From Leptospira sp. 96542 (GTDB lineage Bacteria > Spirochaetota > Leptospiria > Leptospirales > Leptospiraceae): a stretch of DNA of 64,000 nucleotides. The notes beneath the pieces were generated by a model, which saw only the letters and a program-made list of their open reading frames with translations, made no database searches and was not told where the DNA came from. The DNA is taken from positions 1 to 64,000 of the forward strand of contig JARJFC010000011.1 in NCBI GenBank assembly GCA_029310945.1, written 5' to 3'. Made by a program: the position numbers and the translations under genes. This document shows, piece by piece, positions 15,986 through 26,030 of this stretch (its first letter is position 1; each line of letters starts with the position of its first letter).

Positions 15986-18546
15986 AATTTTTTTTCCAAT
16001 GTATATTCGTTTTCTTTTGTTTGGTGGGGTGGGGTTCTATCTTTGCACTTCCCATAGACATCACTAAAAATTGGAATGTAACCAAAGGTTTTTACAAAAG
16101 CGAATCACCCATTGGCTCTAGATGGATGCGATTGGAATCGTTACCTCTCTCCGATGTGGTTTCAAAACTTGAGTTTGGTACTGGTGAGTTAAAAAAAATC
16201 ACGGTTCAAAAAACCATTTTGGTATCGCAGTCCGATTTTGATGAAACAGATGATGATGCGATCAGTCTGCACATCCCCAATATTTCTAATGTTTATGAAA
16301 TCTATTGGAACGGAAAACTTATATCCGCAAATGGTGAAATTGAAGGGGAACATATCAAACGGAGTGGTTATAGGCGCCATGTCCTTGTTCGGTTGTCGAA
16401 AAAAAATATTAATTTGGGAACTAACGACCTCCGGGTTCTCATTGCCGCCGAACCAGGCGAAGAATTGAATTTATACAAAATATTTAACGACAGACCAGCT
16501 AATATTGATAAGTATTCAAACCATATCCGCATTGAGCAAGAATATGTAACCTATATGTTGCTTTTTTTGTATTATTTTGTTGGAATTTATCATGGTTTGT
16601 TTTATTGGAAACGTAAAAAGGAAAAGTACAATTTATACTTTGCTTTGTTTTCGGTATTTCTTGCCACATATATGATCTTTCGTTCTCAACTAGTCTACCA
16701 ATTGGGACTGGATCCTTTCACACAAACCAAACTTGAATACTTTACCGTGTTTTTAACTCCCGTTTGGTTATTACTTTTTATGGATGTGTTCTTTCGAAAC
16801 AAAGCTAGTTTGTTTTCTAAAGTTTATTTTTATTTTGCAATTTCACTCGGTTTTATTCATTTTTTTGTCAATCGTTCCATTTCAGTTTCGGTTTTGCGCA
16901 TTTGGCAATTATCAGTTTTGGTCGCTGGGGTGGTTCTAATTTATCTAACAGTAACTGCAGTGATGCGAAATAATAAAGATGCACGGAGGTTGTTACTCGG
17001 AATCGTATTCTTAATTTTTACTGGTACTTGGGATATTTTGGGTGCTTCTGGAATTTTACCCATCCAGAATCTCAACTTATTACGGTTTGGTTTTTTGTTT
17101 TTCGTGCTTGGAATTGCAGTGGTTTTGGCCAATCGGTTTTTGCGTGTTCACAAACAAGTGGAAGAACTCAATGCCAATTTGGAGCGTAAGGTAGAAGAAC
17201 GCACCACTGAGTTGCAAAAAACTCTCACCAAAGTGCAAGAATTAAAAGTACAACAAGATGGGGATTATTTTTTAACATCTTTACTTTTGGAGCCGTTGAG
17301 TGAATCCCAAGTAAGATCAGAAACTGTAAAAATTGAATCTTATACCAAACAAAAAAAGGAATTTGAATTTCGAGGCCGCAAACGTGAAATAGGTGGTGAT
17401 ATCATCATCACCGACCAAATTGATTTGAATGGCAAACGGTATTTGGTTTTTGTCAATGGTGATGCAATGGGTAAATCCATCCAAGGTGCTGGCGGAGCCC
17501 TTGTTCTTGGTGTGGTGTTTTTATCGTTTATCAAAAGAACACAACTCATTCCAGAAAGCCAGAGAAAATCCCCCGAACGCTGGTTAAAGGAATGTTTTTA
17601 CGAATTACAAACCATTTTTGAATCGTTTGATGGGTCTATGCTCGTTTCCGTTGTACTTGGACTTGTCGAGGAAGATTCTGGAATTTTGTATTATATCAAT
17701 GCCGAACACCCTTGGACAGTTTTGTACAGAGATGGAATCGCTTCTTTTATCGAAGACGAGTTGGAACTTCGCAAAATTGGAACCAAAGGAATGGAAGGTG
17801 AGGTTAGGATACGCGTTTTCCCTCTTGAAAAAGATGATGTTTTATACATAGGTTCAGATGGAAGGGACGATTTGATTTTGAGTGAAGATGCATATGGTAA
17901 TCGTATCATCAATGAAGATGAAACTAAATTTTTAAGTTTAGTGAAGGAATCAAAAGGTGAATTATTACCCCTCGTCCAAAACTTAGAAAATTTAGGAGCT
18001 TTGTCTGATGATTTGACCCTCATTCGTTTGGAATGGCTTGGTTCGTACAAACGCTTCAGTGAAGTGCAAACTGGAAATTTGGAATCTAGTTCCTTTATCC
18101 AGTCGGAATTGGTATCGGTTTTGAATTCTGGCAATGCAGAAGAAACACTTCTTCGCATTGAACAAATGTTAACTAGCGAAAATTTGGAAGAGGACGTCAA
18201 AATGGGTTTACTCAGAGAAAAATCGAAAATTGCCTTACTCTTAAAAAAGTTTGATTCTGCTCTGGAAAGCCTCGAAGAAATTTTTCCATATTGTATCACA
18301 GACAATGAAATTCTTTTACAACTCAGTTATGCGTATCGTAAAACTAAAGAAATGCGAAAGGCAATCGATTTTGGGGAAAGGTTACGAGCAAGGGATCCAA
18401 AACATGTTCGTAATTTAATTAATTTGATTGAGTGTTATCGTTTGGATGGAAATTTGGATCGGGCAAACAAAATATTCAAGAAACTCAGTTTGGTTCAACC
18501 AGATCACCAGCAGATTTCAAAAATTAAACAATCGTTAGGGTTTTAA
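15982..18546 (+). CDS. 7TM-DISM receptor with SpoIIE phosphatase and TPR tail
   Basis: 854 residues from the ATG at 15982, which overlaps the ppx/gppA stop. An upstream start at 15907 would bury it in that gene and hide the signal peptide MKFFFQCIFVFFCLVGWG. Order: signal peptide; extracellular DISMED2-type sugar-binding-like domain (about 25-180); seven membrane helices (about 185-395); coiled coil (NANLERKVEERTTELQKTL); SpoIIE/PP2C domain (about 430-690) with GGDIIITDQ, FVNGDAMGKSIQGAGG and a final GALSDDLTLIRL; TPR-like repeats to the end. SpoIIE phosphatases usually dephosphorylate anti-sigma antagonists in partner-switching. Its coupling to a (p)ppGpp/polyP enzyme suggests a stress circuit. 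Confidence 0.9.
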   Translation: MKFFFQCIFVFFCLVGWGSIFALPIDITKNWNVTKGFYKSESPIGSRWMRLESLPLSDVVSKLEFGTGELKKITVQKTILVSQSDFDETDDDAISLHIPNISNVYEIYWNGKLISANGEIEGEHIKRSGYRRHVLVRLSKKNINLGTNDLRVLIAAEPGEELNLYKIFNDRPANIDKYSNHIRIEQEYVTYMLLFLYYFVGIYHGLFYWKRKKEKYNLYFALFSVFLATYMIFRSQLVYQLGLDPFTQTKLEYFTVFLTPVWLLLFMDVFFRNKASLFSKVYFYFAISLGFIHFFVNRSISVSVLRIWQLSVLVAGVVLIYLTVTAVMRNNKDARRLLLGIVFLIFTGTWDILGASGILPIQNLNLLRFGFLFFVLGIAVVLANRFLRVHKQVEELNANLERKVEERTTELQKTLTKVQELKVQQDGDYFLTSLLLEPLSESQVRSETVKIESYTKQKKEFEFRGRKREIGGDIIITDQIDLNGKRYLVFVNGDAMGKSIQGAGGALVLGVVFLSFIKRTQLIPESQRKSPERWLKECFYELQTIFESFDGSMLVSVVLGLVEEDSGILYYINAEHPWTVLYRDGIASFIEDELELRKIGTKGMEGEVRIRVFPLEKDDVLYIGSDGRDDLILSEDAYGNRIINEDETKFLSLVKESKGELLPLVQNLENLGALSDDLTLIRLEWLGSYKRFSEVQTGNLESSSFIQSELVSVLNSGNAEETLLRIEQMLTSENLEEDVKMGLLREKSKIALLLKKFDSALESLEEIFPYCITDNEILLQLSYAYRKTKEMRKAIDFGERLRARDPKHVRNLINLIECYRLDGNLDRANKIFKKLSLVQPDHQQISKIKQSLGF

Positions 18547-18604
18547 TGCACTTTCAGTTGTAGAATGAGAGTGTATTTTTTATCGTAGCAAATAAGGAAG
18601 TCAG

Positions 18605-19822
18605 ATGGATTTTAAATTTTCAAAGTATCATGTATTTGTAGTTGGTCTGCTTGCATTTTTACAATTTACGGTTGTGCTCGATTTTATGATTTTATCCCCA
18701 TTGGGTGTTCTTGTTATGAAAGAACTAACTATCACAACAAAAGAATTTGGATTTGTTGTTTCCGCTTATGCGTTTAGCGCAGGGGTTTCTGGCGTTCTCG
18801 CTGCAGGTTTTGCAGACAGGTTTGACCGCAAAAAAATGTTATTATTCTTTTACATTGGTTTTGTGATTGGAACATTCCTTTGTGGTATCGGAAATAGTTA
18901 TTTGTTTTTACTTTCTGTTCGAATTTTCACTGGGCTTTTTGCGGGGGTTCTATCTTCCATTTCCTTTGCCATTGTTGCCGATTTATTCCCTCTGCAAGTG
19001 AGGGGGAGGGTGATGGGTTTTATCATGACAGCGTTCGCTGCAAGTCAGGTGCTTGGTTTGCCAATTGGAATTTATATTTCCAATCTTTGGGGTTGGCAAT
19101 CACCATTTTTGATGATTGCGGCCTTTAGCGGAGTTGTCGGGTTTTTAATTTACTTTTTTTTGAAACCCCTCAATGCCCATTTGGATGACAAAATGGAAAA
19201 ACAAGCATTTTTACATTTGTTAAAAACAATTTCGCAACCAAGGTATTTTCCTGCATTCATCGTAACCACCTTACTCGCAACAGGTGGATTTATGTTGATG
19301 CCATTTGGTTCGGCTTTTTCTGTTCATAATCTTGGTGTTCATTTGGAAGACCTACCCACTGTATATATGGTAACGGGGATGGTGTCCATAATCGGTGGTC
19401 CAATTATGGGCAGGTTGAGTGATTCAATCGGAAAATACAATATGTTTGTGATTGCATCTGGTTTTGCGGCCATCACCATTCTTTACTTTACCAGACTACA
19501 AATTACACCGCTACCCATTGTGATTTTGCTCAATTCGATACTGTTTGTATTCATTGCAGCAAGGATGATTTCAGCCAACGCAATGACTTCTGCTGTACCA
19601 GAATTACACGACCGAGGCGCCTTTATGGCAATTAGTTCGTCTATCCAACAGTTGTCAGGTGGGATTGCCGCCTCTGCCGCAGGCTTCATCGTAGTACAAA
19701 CAGAAAGTGGATATTTAGAACGTTATGATATTTTGGGTTATGTTGTGGCTACAGCCATCGTGATCACCATTGTGCTTATGTACAATGTAAATCAAATTGT
19801 GATTAGAAAAATGGCGAAATGA
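18605..19822 (+). CDS. MFS transporter (drug-efflux-like)
   Basis: 405 residues with 12 predicted membrane helices. The loop 2-3 motif AGFADRFDRKK and the helix-5 motif (AASQVLGLPIGIYISNLWGW) place it in the major facilitator superfamily, near the DHA1 efflux group (VVLDFMILSPLG start). The substrate is unknown. It sits 58 bases after the sensor phosphatase and is followed by a hairpin with a T-rich tract at 19864-19920. Confidence 0.9.
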   Translation: MDFKFSKYHVFVVGLLAFLQFTVVLDFMILSPLGVLVMKELTITTKEFGFVVSAYAFSAGVSGVLAAGFADRFDRKKMLLFFYIGFVIGTFLCGIGNSYLFLLSVRIFTGLFAGVLSSISFAIVADLFPLQVRGRVMGFIMTAFAASQVLGLPIGIYISNLWGWQSPFLMIAAFSGVVGFLIYFFLKPLNAHLDDKMEKQAFLHLLKTISQPRYFPAFIVTTLLATGGFMLMPFGSAFSVHNLGVHLEDLPTVYMVTGMVSIIGGPIMGRLSDSIGKYNMFVIASGFAAITILYFTRLQITPLPIVILLNSILFVFIAARMISANAMTSAVPELHDRGAFMAISSSIQQLSGGIAASAAGFIVVQTESGYLERYDILGYVVATAIVITIVLMYNVNQIVIRKMAK

Positions 19823-19863
19823 TAAGTGAATTGGAATGTAATTCAGGAAAGTGAGATTGTATC

Positions 19864-19920
19864 CAAACCCAACACCAAATTTTCGTATTCTAAATACATG
19901 GTGTTAGGTTTGAATTTGTT
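19864..19920 (+). terminator. Hairpin between convergent MFS and pepA genes
   Basis: The arms CAAACCCAACACCA (19864-19877) and TGGTGTTAGGTTTG (19899-19912) pair over 14 positions with one mismatch on the plus strand; on the minus strand the mismatch becomes a G-U pair. TTTGTTTTTT follows on the plus side. The loop is 21 nt, long for a classic terminator, so the activity is moderately certain. Confidence 0.55.
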
Positions 19921-20015
19921 TTTTCGTTTGTTTTGGATTTGACTTTCAATTTTAACTAATTTTTGAAATCGTTTTTCTATTTGATTTCGAAATTTTTGCT
20001 AACCTAAATAAGAAT

Positions 20016-21494
20016 CTATTTTCCAGCCAATTCCTTGGCCAAATCCACAAGCAATCGTACACCGTAACCAGTTGGGCCATTTGTTTGTGTGCCTGAAGAT
20101 TTTTTCCTCCAAGCGGCACCTGCAATGTCAATGTGAGCCCATTCGATTCCTTCGGTAACAAACTTGGAAAGAAAAATTGCTGCCGATATTGTACCTGCAC
20201 CTTTTCCTCCTCCAGTGATGTTTTTTAAATCGGCAATGTCTGACTTTAAGTCTTCGCCGTATTCTTCCCAAAGGGGCAGTTCCCAAACACGGTCGTCAGA
20301 CTCGTTCGAAGCTTTGTTCAGTGCATCACGTAACGGTGATGAGTTGGTCAGAATGGCCGCTGCTTCGTGACCAAGTGCCATGATAACAGCTCCTGTGAGG
20401 GTAGCAAGATCTACCATATAATCTGGTTTGTAGTTTTTGGAAATATAGGACAATACATCGCCTAAAACCAAACGACCCTCAGCATCTGTGTTTTGTACTT
20501 CGACCGTTGTACCGTTGTACGCTGTGTACACATCACCTGGTTTGATTGCTTTTCCGTCTGGCATATTCTCGGCCACACCAATGGCGGCCACAACATGGAT
20601 GGGGAGTTTTAGGGCAGCTATGGCGCCAATTGCATGTATGGTGGCAGCAGCCCCGCACATATCGTATTTCATTTCGTGCATTTCGCCAGGTGGTTTCAAA
20701 GAAATTCCGCCTGTATCAAAAGTGAGACCTTTTCCAACGATGGCAAATTTCTTTTTGGCTTTGGCCGGTTTGTATTCCAAAACCACCATTTTTCCTTTGA
20801 GTTCAGAACCTTTTGCTACGGCAAGAATGCCACCGAGGCCTTCTTTTTTGAGTTGTGGTTCGTCCCAAACTTTGACTGTTAGTTTTTGTTCTTTGGCAAT
20901 TTCTTTTGCACGGGATACAAAATCGTCTGGTGTAAAATAATTTGCAGGAAGATGGGCAATATGACGAGCACCATTTACATGTTTTGCGACAATTTTAGCT
21001 TTGGATAATCCATGGTTTGCGATTTCTTCTACTGATTTATCGGCAAAATGGATAAAAACTGATCCGAGCTCTTTTTTGTCCTTTTTTTTGGTTTGTAAAA
21101 CTGAAACTGGGTAGTTTCCAATGAACAAAGCATTGGCGATTTGGTAGGCAATTTTATCTGTTGAAAACTTTTTGGAAATCGATTTTGAAATTTGGATTTC
21201 AAGACCCATACCATCCCATTTTAAAATTCTTTCTCCAAATTTAAAAAATAAAGAAATGAATTTGCGGAATTGTAGTTTTTCTTTTTCACCGAGTCCGAGG
21301 TAGATGATCTTTTCGGATTCATCTTTGAATTCTTGGCCAACATCTCCCGCGAATACTTTGGCTTCGATTTGTGAACCAAATCGTTTTCCTAAAGTTTCTT
21401 TTACTTCTTCTTGGAAGAGGGGAACCAATTTATAGTGGTTTGCGTGTTTGGATGATCCAATTTGGATTTGTAAAGCGGAGGTTTCTATTTTCAT
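20016..21494 (-). CDS. pepA: Leucyl aminopeptidase (M17)
   Basis: 492 residues, normal length for the hexameric cytosolic M17 aminopeptidase that removes N-terminal residues from peptides. Two-metal site and catalytic residues are present: K255 and D260 ([11 protein letters not shown]), K267, D278, and the signature NTDAEGRL (335-342), which contains D337, E339 and R341. The start codon overlaps the bcp stop by four bases, so it is coupled to the peroxiredoxin gene. Convergent with the MFS gene across the hairpin at 19864. Confidence 0.97.
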   Translation of the reverse strand: MKIETSALQIQIGSSKHANHYKLVPLFQEEVKETLGKRFGSQIEAKVFAGDVGQEFKDESEKIIYLGLGEKEKLQFRKFISLFFKFGERILKWDGMGLEIQISKSISKKFSTDKIAYQIANALFIGNYPVSVLQTKKKDKKELGSVFIHFADKSVEEIANHGLSKAKIVAKHVNGARHIAHLPANYFTPDDFVSRAKEIAKEQKLTVKVWDEPQLKKEGLGGILAVAKGSELKGKMVVLEYKPAKAKKKFAIVGKGLTFDTGGISLKPPGEMHEMKYDMCGAAATIHAIGAIAALKLPIHVVAAIGVAENMPDGKAIKPGDVYTAYNGTTVEVQNTDAEGRLVLGDVLSYISKNYKPDYMVDLATLTGAVIMALGHEAAAILTNSSPLRDALNKASNESDDRVWELPLWEEYGEDLKSDIADLKNITGGGKGAGTISAAIFLSKFVTEGIEWAHIDIAGAAWRKKSSGTQTNGPTGYGVRLLVDLAKELAGK

Positions 21495-21964
21495 TTGCCA
21501 AATAATTCCTGAATGTCTTTTAAGATTTCGTCAACATGACCCTTTACTTTTACAGGGTCGTAGATTTTTTTAATTTTAAGATTTGGGTCGAGTAAAAATG
21601 TACTCCGAACAATTCCGAGTGCCCTTCTTCCCATAAAAACTTTTTCTCTCCAAATTCCATATTTCTCACAAATTTCACCAGTTTCGTCAGAGATTAAATC
21701 AAAGTTTAACTCTTGTTTTTCGATAAATTTTGTATGAGATTTTGGGTTGTCTTTGGAAATTCCTACAACGTTAAAACCAAGTTTCTTCAATCGATTGAAA
21801 TTGTCTCTAAAATCACAGGCCTCCGTCGTACACCCGGGAGTCATATCCCTCGGATAAAAATACAAAACCAGTCCATTTTTGCCTGTTAGATCCGCAAGTT
21901 TGACCTTTTCGTTGTTTTGGTTGACTGCTGTAAAACTCGGTGCCTTTTTTCCCACTTCCAACAT
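21491..21964 (-). CDS. bcp: Thioredoxin-dependent peroxiredoxin, Bcp type
   Basis: 157 residues. It reduces hydrogen peroxide and organic peroxides in the cytosol. Peroxidatic Cys C45 and resolving Cys C50 sit in [17 protein letters not shown], the C-x4-C arrangement of PrxQ/Bcp. It heads an operon with pepA (four-base overlap) and diverges from the gene at 22042. Confidence 0.97.
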   Translation of the reverse strand: MLEVGKKAPSFTAVNQNNEKVKLADLTGKNGLVLYFYPRDMTPGCTTEACDFRDNFNRLKKLGFNVVGISKDNPKSHTKFIEKQELNFDLISDETGEICEKYGIWREKVFMGRRALGIVRSTFLLDPNLKIKKIYDPVKVKGHVDEILKDIQELFGK

Positions 21965-22041
21965 GAGTGTTCCCCTTTTATTTCCAATCTTTTAGACAAT
22001 TTTCTGTTGTAAAAGTAGGAAATTGGTTCGATAGTTAAATT

Positions 22042-22431
22042 ATGGATTCCAAAGTAAGAGTGGCACTGATCCGAGAGGCAAACCAAGCCTTCAACGCAGG
22101 TGACATTCGCAAAGCTAGGGAACTTTTCCTCAAAACCGACTACAAAGATGGGCTCATTCGTTTGGGAGACCATTTTATGTATGACCGCAAACTACCTATG
22201 CTTGCTTTCGGTTATTACAAAAAAGCTGGCAGACAAGATAAGGTGGATGAAATCTTCCAAAGGATGATTTTTGCGCTTTCGGAGTTATTAGGAAAGGACA
22301 AATGGAAGGCTCCGAACAATCCGAACTCTAAGGAAACCATTTCGGACACTGCCCCACTCAATCCAGATGATTTCCAAATACACCCCATTTTACGTGCCAA
22401 AGCCCTTGAAATTTTGGCGTCAAAACGGTAG
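22042..22431 (+). CDS. Hypothetical TPR-like helical protein
   Basis: 129 residues. Residues 8-65 read as two TPR-like helix pairs (ALIREANQAFNAGDIRKARELF, quoted here only as helix 1 boundaries 8-29; then YYKKAGRQDKVDEIF). The C-terminal half is polar with no motif. No signal peptide. It diverges from bcp and lies 29 bases before the antiporter gene, which may be in the same transcript. Function unknown. Confidence 0.7.
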   Translation: MDSKVRVALIREANQAFNAGDIRKARELFLKTDYKDGLIRLGDHFMYDRKLPMLAFGYYKKAGRQDKVDEIFQRMIFALSELLGKDKWKAPNNPNSKETISDTAPLNPDDFQIHPILRAKALEILASKR

Positions 22432-22460
22432 TCCGTTTCGTCTAATTTCGAACAGGTTTT

Positions 22461-23930
22461 ATGGTCGATAGTTTCACTTTACAGTCCCTTGTCATTTCTG
22501 CTCTTATCATTTTTTCCATACTTTCTAGCAAATTATTCTTCCGGTTTGGTTTTCCCATTCTTTTGATCTTTTTGGTCTTTGGAATGATGTCTGGTTCGGA
22601 CGGCCCTGGGGGAATCGAATTTAGCGATTACGCGATGGCGCAGTCCATTGGGATTTTTGCCCTCATCTATATTTTGTTTTTGGGAGGCCTTGAGAGTGAG
22701 TGGGATTCATTAAAAAGTTTTCTCGCAGTGGGCATTCGGCTTTCTGTACTCGGTTCGATTCTCACAGCACTCATACTTGGGGTCATCATCCATTTTTTGT
22801 TTCCAGTACTCGGGTATTTGGAATCTTTTTTACTTGGATCCATCGTTAGTTCGACAGATGCCGCTTCTGTTTTTAATATTTTTAAAACTGGTTCTTCGAG
22901 TATTCCCGTTCATTTGAAAAAAATCATCGAATTTGAATCTGGCTCAAACGATGCCGTCGGTGTTCTTTTAACTACCATTTTTATGAGTTTGATTGTTGCC
23001 AATACGAAGTTTGATGGTTTTCAATTTGCCCGTTTTTTTGTGATGCAAGTTCTTGTTGGTGTGATGATGGGATATAGTTTTGGAATGGTCATTTTATATC
23101 TAATGAATTCCGTCAAACTTGGGTATGACGGTCTTTATTTAGTTTTTATCATAGCTTCCGTTCCTTTCATTTATGCTGTATCAACCGTTTTCCAAGGTAA
23201 TGGATTTTTGTCAGTGTACATCGCAGGTATCATTATTGGCCGAAAACGATTCATTCACAAAAAATCAATATTAAGGTTTTTGAATGGTTATGTTTGGATT
23301 TTGCAAATAGGAATGTTTTTGTGTTTTGGCCTTCTCGTTTTTCCAAGTCGACTGACAAATATTTGGCTGCCTGGCCTTTCGATTGGTGTTTTACTCATCT
23401 TAGTTGCAAGACCCATTTCTGTCTTTCTTTCATTATGGGGTGTGAAACTTCCATTCCGAGAAAAACTATTTATTTCTTGGGTGGGTTTACGTGGAGCATC
23501 TCCCATCATTTTAGCAACTTTTCCCATTGCCCAAGGTTTGGCATGGGGGGATTTACTATTTCATATTGTATTCTTTGTGGTTTTGGTATCGCTTCTCATT
23601 CAGGGATCCCTCATCCAAAAAGTTGCAAAGTGGCTTGGCATTGCCAAAGAAACAAATCCGCAGATTTTCCAACCAACAGATTTTGATAACATCGAGTTTC
23701 CTGGAATGACTTTACAAGAGTTGATTGTTCCCTATGAAGCCTTGGTTGTTGATAAAGCTTTGTATGAAATCAAACTCCCTGGAGATTCACATATTCTCCT
23801 CATTGCCCGTGGAGAACAATACCTCATCCCTTCTGGTAATACACAGATCAGGGGTGGAGATGTGATTTGGGTACTCGCAAAAGATGAAGTGATGGGAGAA
23901 CTTGGTAGAACTTTTATGGCTATCGTTTAG
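22461..23930 (+). CDS. Potassium/proton-type antiporter (CPA1, NhaP2/CvrA-like)
   Basis: 489 residues. About 12-13 membrane helices form a cation:proton antiporter core, with SSTDAASVFNI and the helix motif EFESGSNDAVGVLL carrying the conserved N-D ion-binding pair. WVGLRGASPIILATFP is typical of NhaP2/CvrA. The C-terminal 85 residues form a cytosolic TrkA_C-like domain (LIVPYEALVVDKALYEI), which gates such transporters. It should exchange K+ or Na+ for H+ across the inner membrane. It converges with the permease gene, with a four-base overlap of the stops. Confidence 0.9.
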   Translation: MVDSFTLQSLVISALIIFSILSSKLFFRFGFPILLIFLVFGMMSGSDGPGGIEFSDYAMAQSIGIFALIYILFLGGLESEWDSLKSFLAVGIRLSVLGSILTALILGVIIHFLFPVLGYLESFLLGSIVSSTDAASVFNIFKTGSSSIPVHLKKIIEFESGSNDAVGVLLTTIFMSLIVANTKFDGFQFARFFVMQVLVGVMMGYSFGMVILYLMNSVKLGYDGLYLVFIIASVPFIYAVSTVFQGNGFLSVYIAGIIIGRKRFIHKKSILRFLNGYVWILQIGMFLCFGLLVFPSRLTNIWLPGLSIGVLLILVARPISVFLSLWGVKLPFREKLFISWVGLRGASPIILATFPIAQGLAWGDLLFHIVFFVVLVSLLIQGSLIQKVAKWLGIAKETNPQIFQPTDFDNIEFPGMTLQELIVPYEALVVDKALYEIKLPGDSHILLIARGEQYLIPSGNTQIRGGDVIWVLAKDEVMGELGRTFMAIV

Positions 23931-25342
23931 GACGCAATGTTCATTGTTTCTGGAATTTTTTCCGAAACCTTAACTTTCATTTTTTCATTCAAACCAAATA
24001 AGTAGTATATTGGCAGTGCTGCCAAAGTGATGAGAAGTCCCCAAATGGCATTGGTTGGTTTTTCTATGAACAAAACAACCATTACAGCTATGTTTGAGAT
24101 AATGTATAAAATAATTGGCAATGGATAGAGCGGAATTTTATAATCGGTTGAGTATCCCAGTTGTTTGAATCGAAATGGTGTTGCGGCCGTTAGGCTAGAA
24201 AGAAGTAAAATGGAACAAGTGATCATATAGAGCAGTGTTTCGATTTCTTTTACAAATAAAAATAAAATGGCTACAACTGCTTGGAAAAAGATAGAAACAT
24301 AAGGACTATGGAATTTGGAATGAACTTTTGAAAACGAGGGTAGAAAGGCTCCATCTCTCGCCATTGCAAAGTAAACTCTGCTCCCACCGATGAGAATGGC
24401 AGATAGCGAACCAAGAATCACCCATACGATGAATCCAGTTGTGAGTAGAGAAAAGCCTGAACCAAAAAGACTTTGGAAGGCAATGGCCCCGATCCCGTCT
24501 TGCCCTGACAAGGTTTCGAGTGGGGCGGAAACAACAAAGAGCAAGTTGATGGAAAGGTAAAGTCCACTCACCAAAAAACAAGCAGTCACTGCCGATTGTA
24601 AGATCGTTTTTTCTGGGTTTTTTACTTCTTCTGCAATGTAGGTGATCATATTCCAACCCAAATAAGAAAACGAAACAGGCACAATCCCAATGAGGACTTT
24701 GGATAAAAATGACATTGATAAAAAATTGGGAAGTGGGCTATCCCATAAATAATGGAAATTTGTTTTTCCAAACAAAAACCCAGCCAGAACGAAAGCAACT
24801 AAACCTAAAATTTTGAGGACAGCGAATACGTTTTGTACTCTCACGGCGGACTTAATTCCATAAAAGTTCAAAACACTAAAGAATAAAATGGGTAGAATAC
24901 CAATGAAAGTTCCAGTGCTTACCTGAAGATCAAGGCCTAGTACTGAAAATGTAGGTGATTCCCAATTGGGAATGGAAGGAAACAAAATTAGTACATACTT
25001 ACCAAATGCGAGAGCAAGTACAGATACACAGGCAGAAAAATTGGTAAGGAGGGATGACCAACCACTCATAAAAGCAATGGAAGGAGAGTAGGCAACTTTT
25101 AAATAGACGTAATCACCACCAGCAAAAGGAAGTAACCTCGCTGCGTATGCATATGTGATGGAGCCAGCCATTGCCAACATTCCACCCAAAATCCAACAGA
25201 GTAAAACAATCCAGAGATTGCCAGTTTCTTTGATTAGATACCCAGATGTAAAAAATATCCCTGATCCCACCATGGAAGAAAATAAAACGGAGATGGAATC
25301 GAATGTAGAAAGAGAACGTTTTAGCTGCAGACTAACCGCCAA
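23927..25342 (-). CDS. Amino acid permease (APC superfamily)
   Basis: 471 residues with 12 predicted membrane helices. Helix 1 carries SSMVGSGIFFTSGYL, the substrate-binding G-S/A-G-I signature of APC permeases, and YVYLKVAYSP fits helix 3. It is nearest the LAT/YhdG-like group. It should import or exchange amino acids; specificity is unknown. The start overlaps the upstream hypothetical gene by 11 bases, indicating an operon. Confidence 0.9.
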   Translation of the reverse strand: MAVSLQLKRSLSTFDSISVLFSSMVGSGIFFTSGYLIKETGNLWIVLLCWILGGMLAMAGSITYAYAARLLPFAGGDYVYLKVAYSPSIAFMSGWSSLLTNFSACVSVLALAFGKYVLILFPSIPNWESPTFSVLGLDLQVSTGTFIGILPILFFSVLNFYGIKSAVRVQNVFAVLKILGLVAFVLAGFLFGKTNFHYLWDSPLPNFLSMSFLSKVLIGIVPVSFSYLGWNMITYIAEEVKNPEKTILQSAVTACFLVSGLYLSINLLFVVSAPLETLSGQDGIGAIAFQSLFGSGFSLLTTGFIVWVILGSLSAILIGGSRVYFAMARDGAFLPSFSKVHSKFHSPYVSIFFQAVVAILFLFVKEIETLLYMITCSILLLSSLTAATPFRFKQLGYSTDYKIPLYPLPIILYIISNIAVMVVLFIEKPTNAIWGLLITLAALPIYYLFGLNEKMKVKVSEKIPETMNIAS

Positions 25343-25850
25343 GCAGTCGTTTCACGACGACTTCAGAAATTGGTTTCATGGATTGGGTAGAGACGGAACC
25401 AATCTTTCCTTTGAATTCTTCTGGGCTTAACATCATCCCAAGTGAAACTATGTTTTCACTTTCCACTTCTTTTTTTTTCAATTCTGAAACAATGGATTGG
25501 ATTGTGGCTTTGCTTGTTGTTAATATTTCTTCTTTGGATGACTGGTTGCCCGAAAGTTCAGGGAAGAGAGGTTCACTTTCGAAGAGCATTTCTTTCAAAC
25601 CTTCTTCCGTTGCCTTAGGATCTTCCAAAACACCAAGCCTTGCCTGTTCTTTCGAAAGGAGTTTTTGCAATTCAGTCAGTCTAGATTGTATATTGTGGAA
25701 TTGGACAGGCAAACTCACTACAAAATCGGTTTTTGCATCGGGTTTGGCCGCATGGGAATCCTGTTTGGACAAAGAAACATCCTTAGGATCCTTTTTGTCT
25801 TGGATTAGTTTTTCAGCAGAATTGAGGAGACGATTGAGACGAACATCCAT
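25332..25850 (-). CDS. Hypothetical helical protein upstream of permease
   Basis: 172 residues, cytosolic and mostly helical. A heptad-like stretch (FHNIQSRLTELQKLLSKEQ) suggests a coiled coil at about 52-72. The first residues (MDVRLNRLLNSAEKLIQ) and the terminal VVVKRLLGG are distinct, but I recognise no family. It overlaps the amino acid permease start by 11 bases and diverges from sppA. Confidence 0.65.
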   Translation of the reverse strand: MDVRLNRLLNSAEKLIQDKKDPKDVSLSKQDSHAAKPDAKTDFVVSLPVQFHNIQSRLTELQKLLSKEQARLGVLEDPKATEEGLKEMLFESEPLFPELSGNQSSKEEILTTSKATIQSIVSELKKKEVESENIVSLGMMLSPEEFKGKIGSVSTQSMKPISEVVVKRLLGG

Positions 25851-26030
25851 GTCCTTACCTTCCTTGGTAAACCAGTTTATGTCGCGAGCAGATGGCAGAC
25901 ATAAATCCTGTTACTACCAGTCTAATTTTCGGTCTGGCCGTACAATGAAAATAAACTTTTTTTGAAAAAAAGTAAAGAATTATTAAAGTTGACTCTGCCT
26001 TTTGCACAACTTTTCTTTGAGGGAGTCCTT

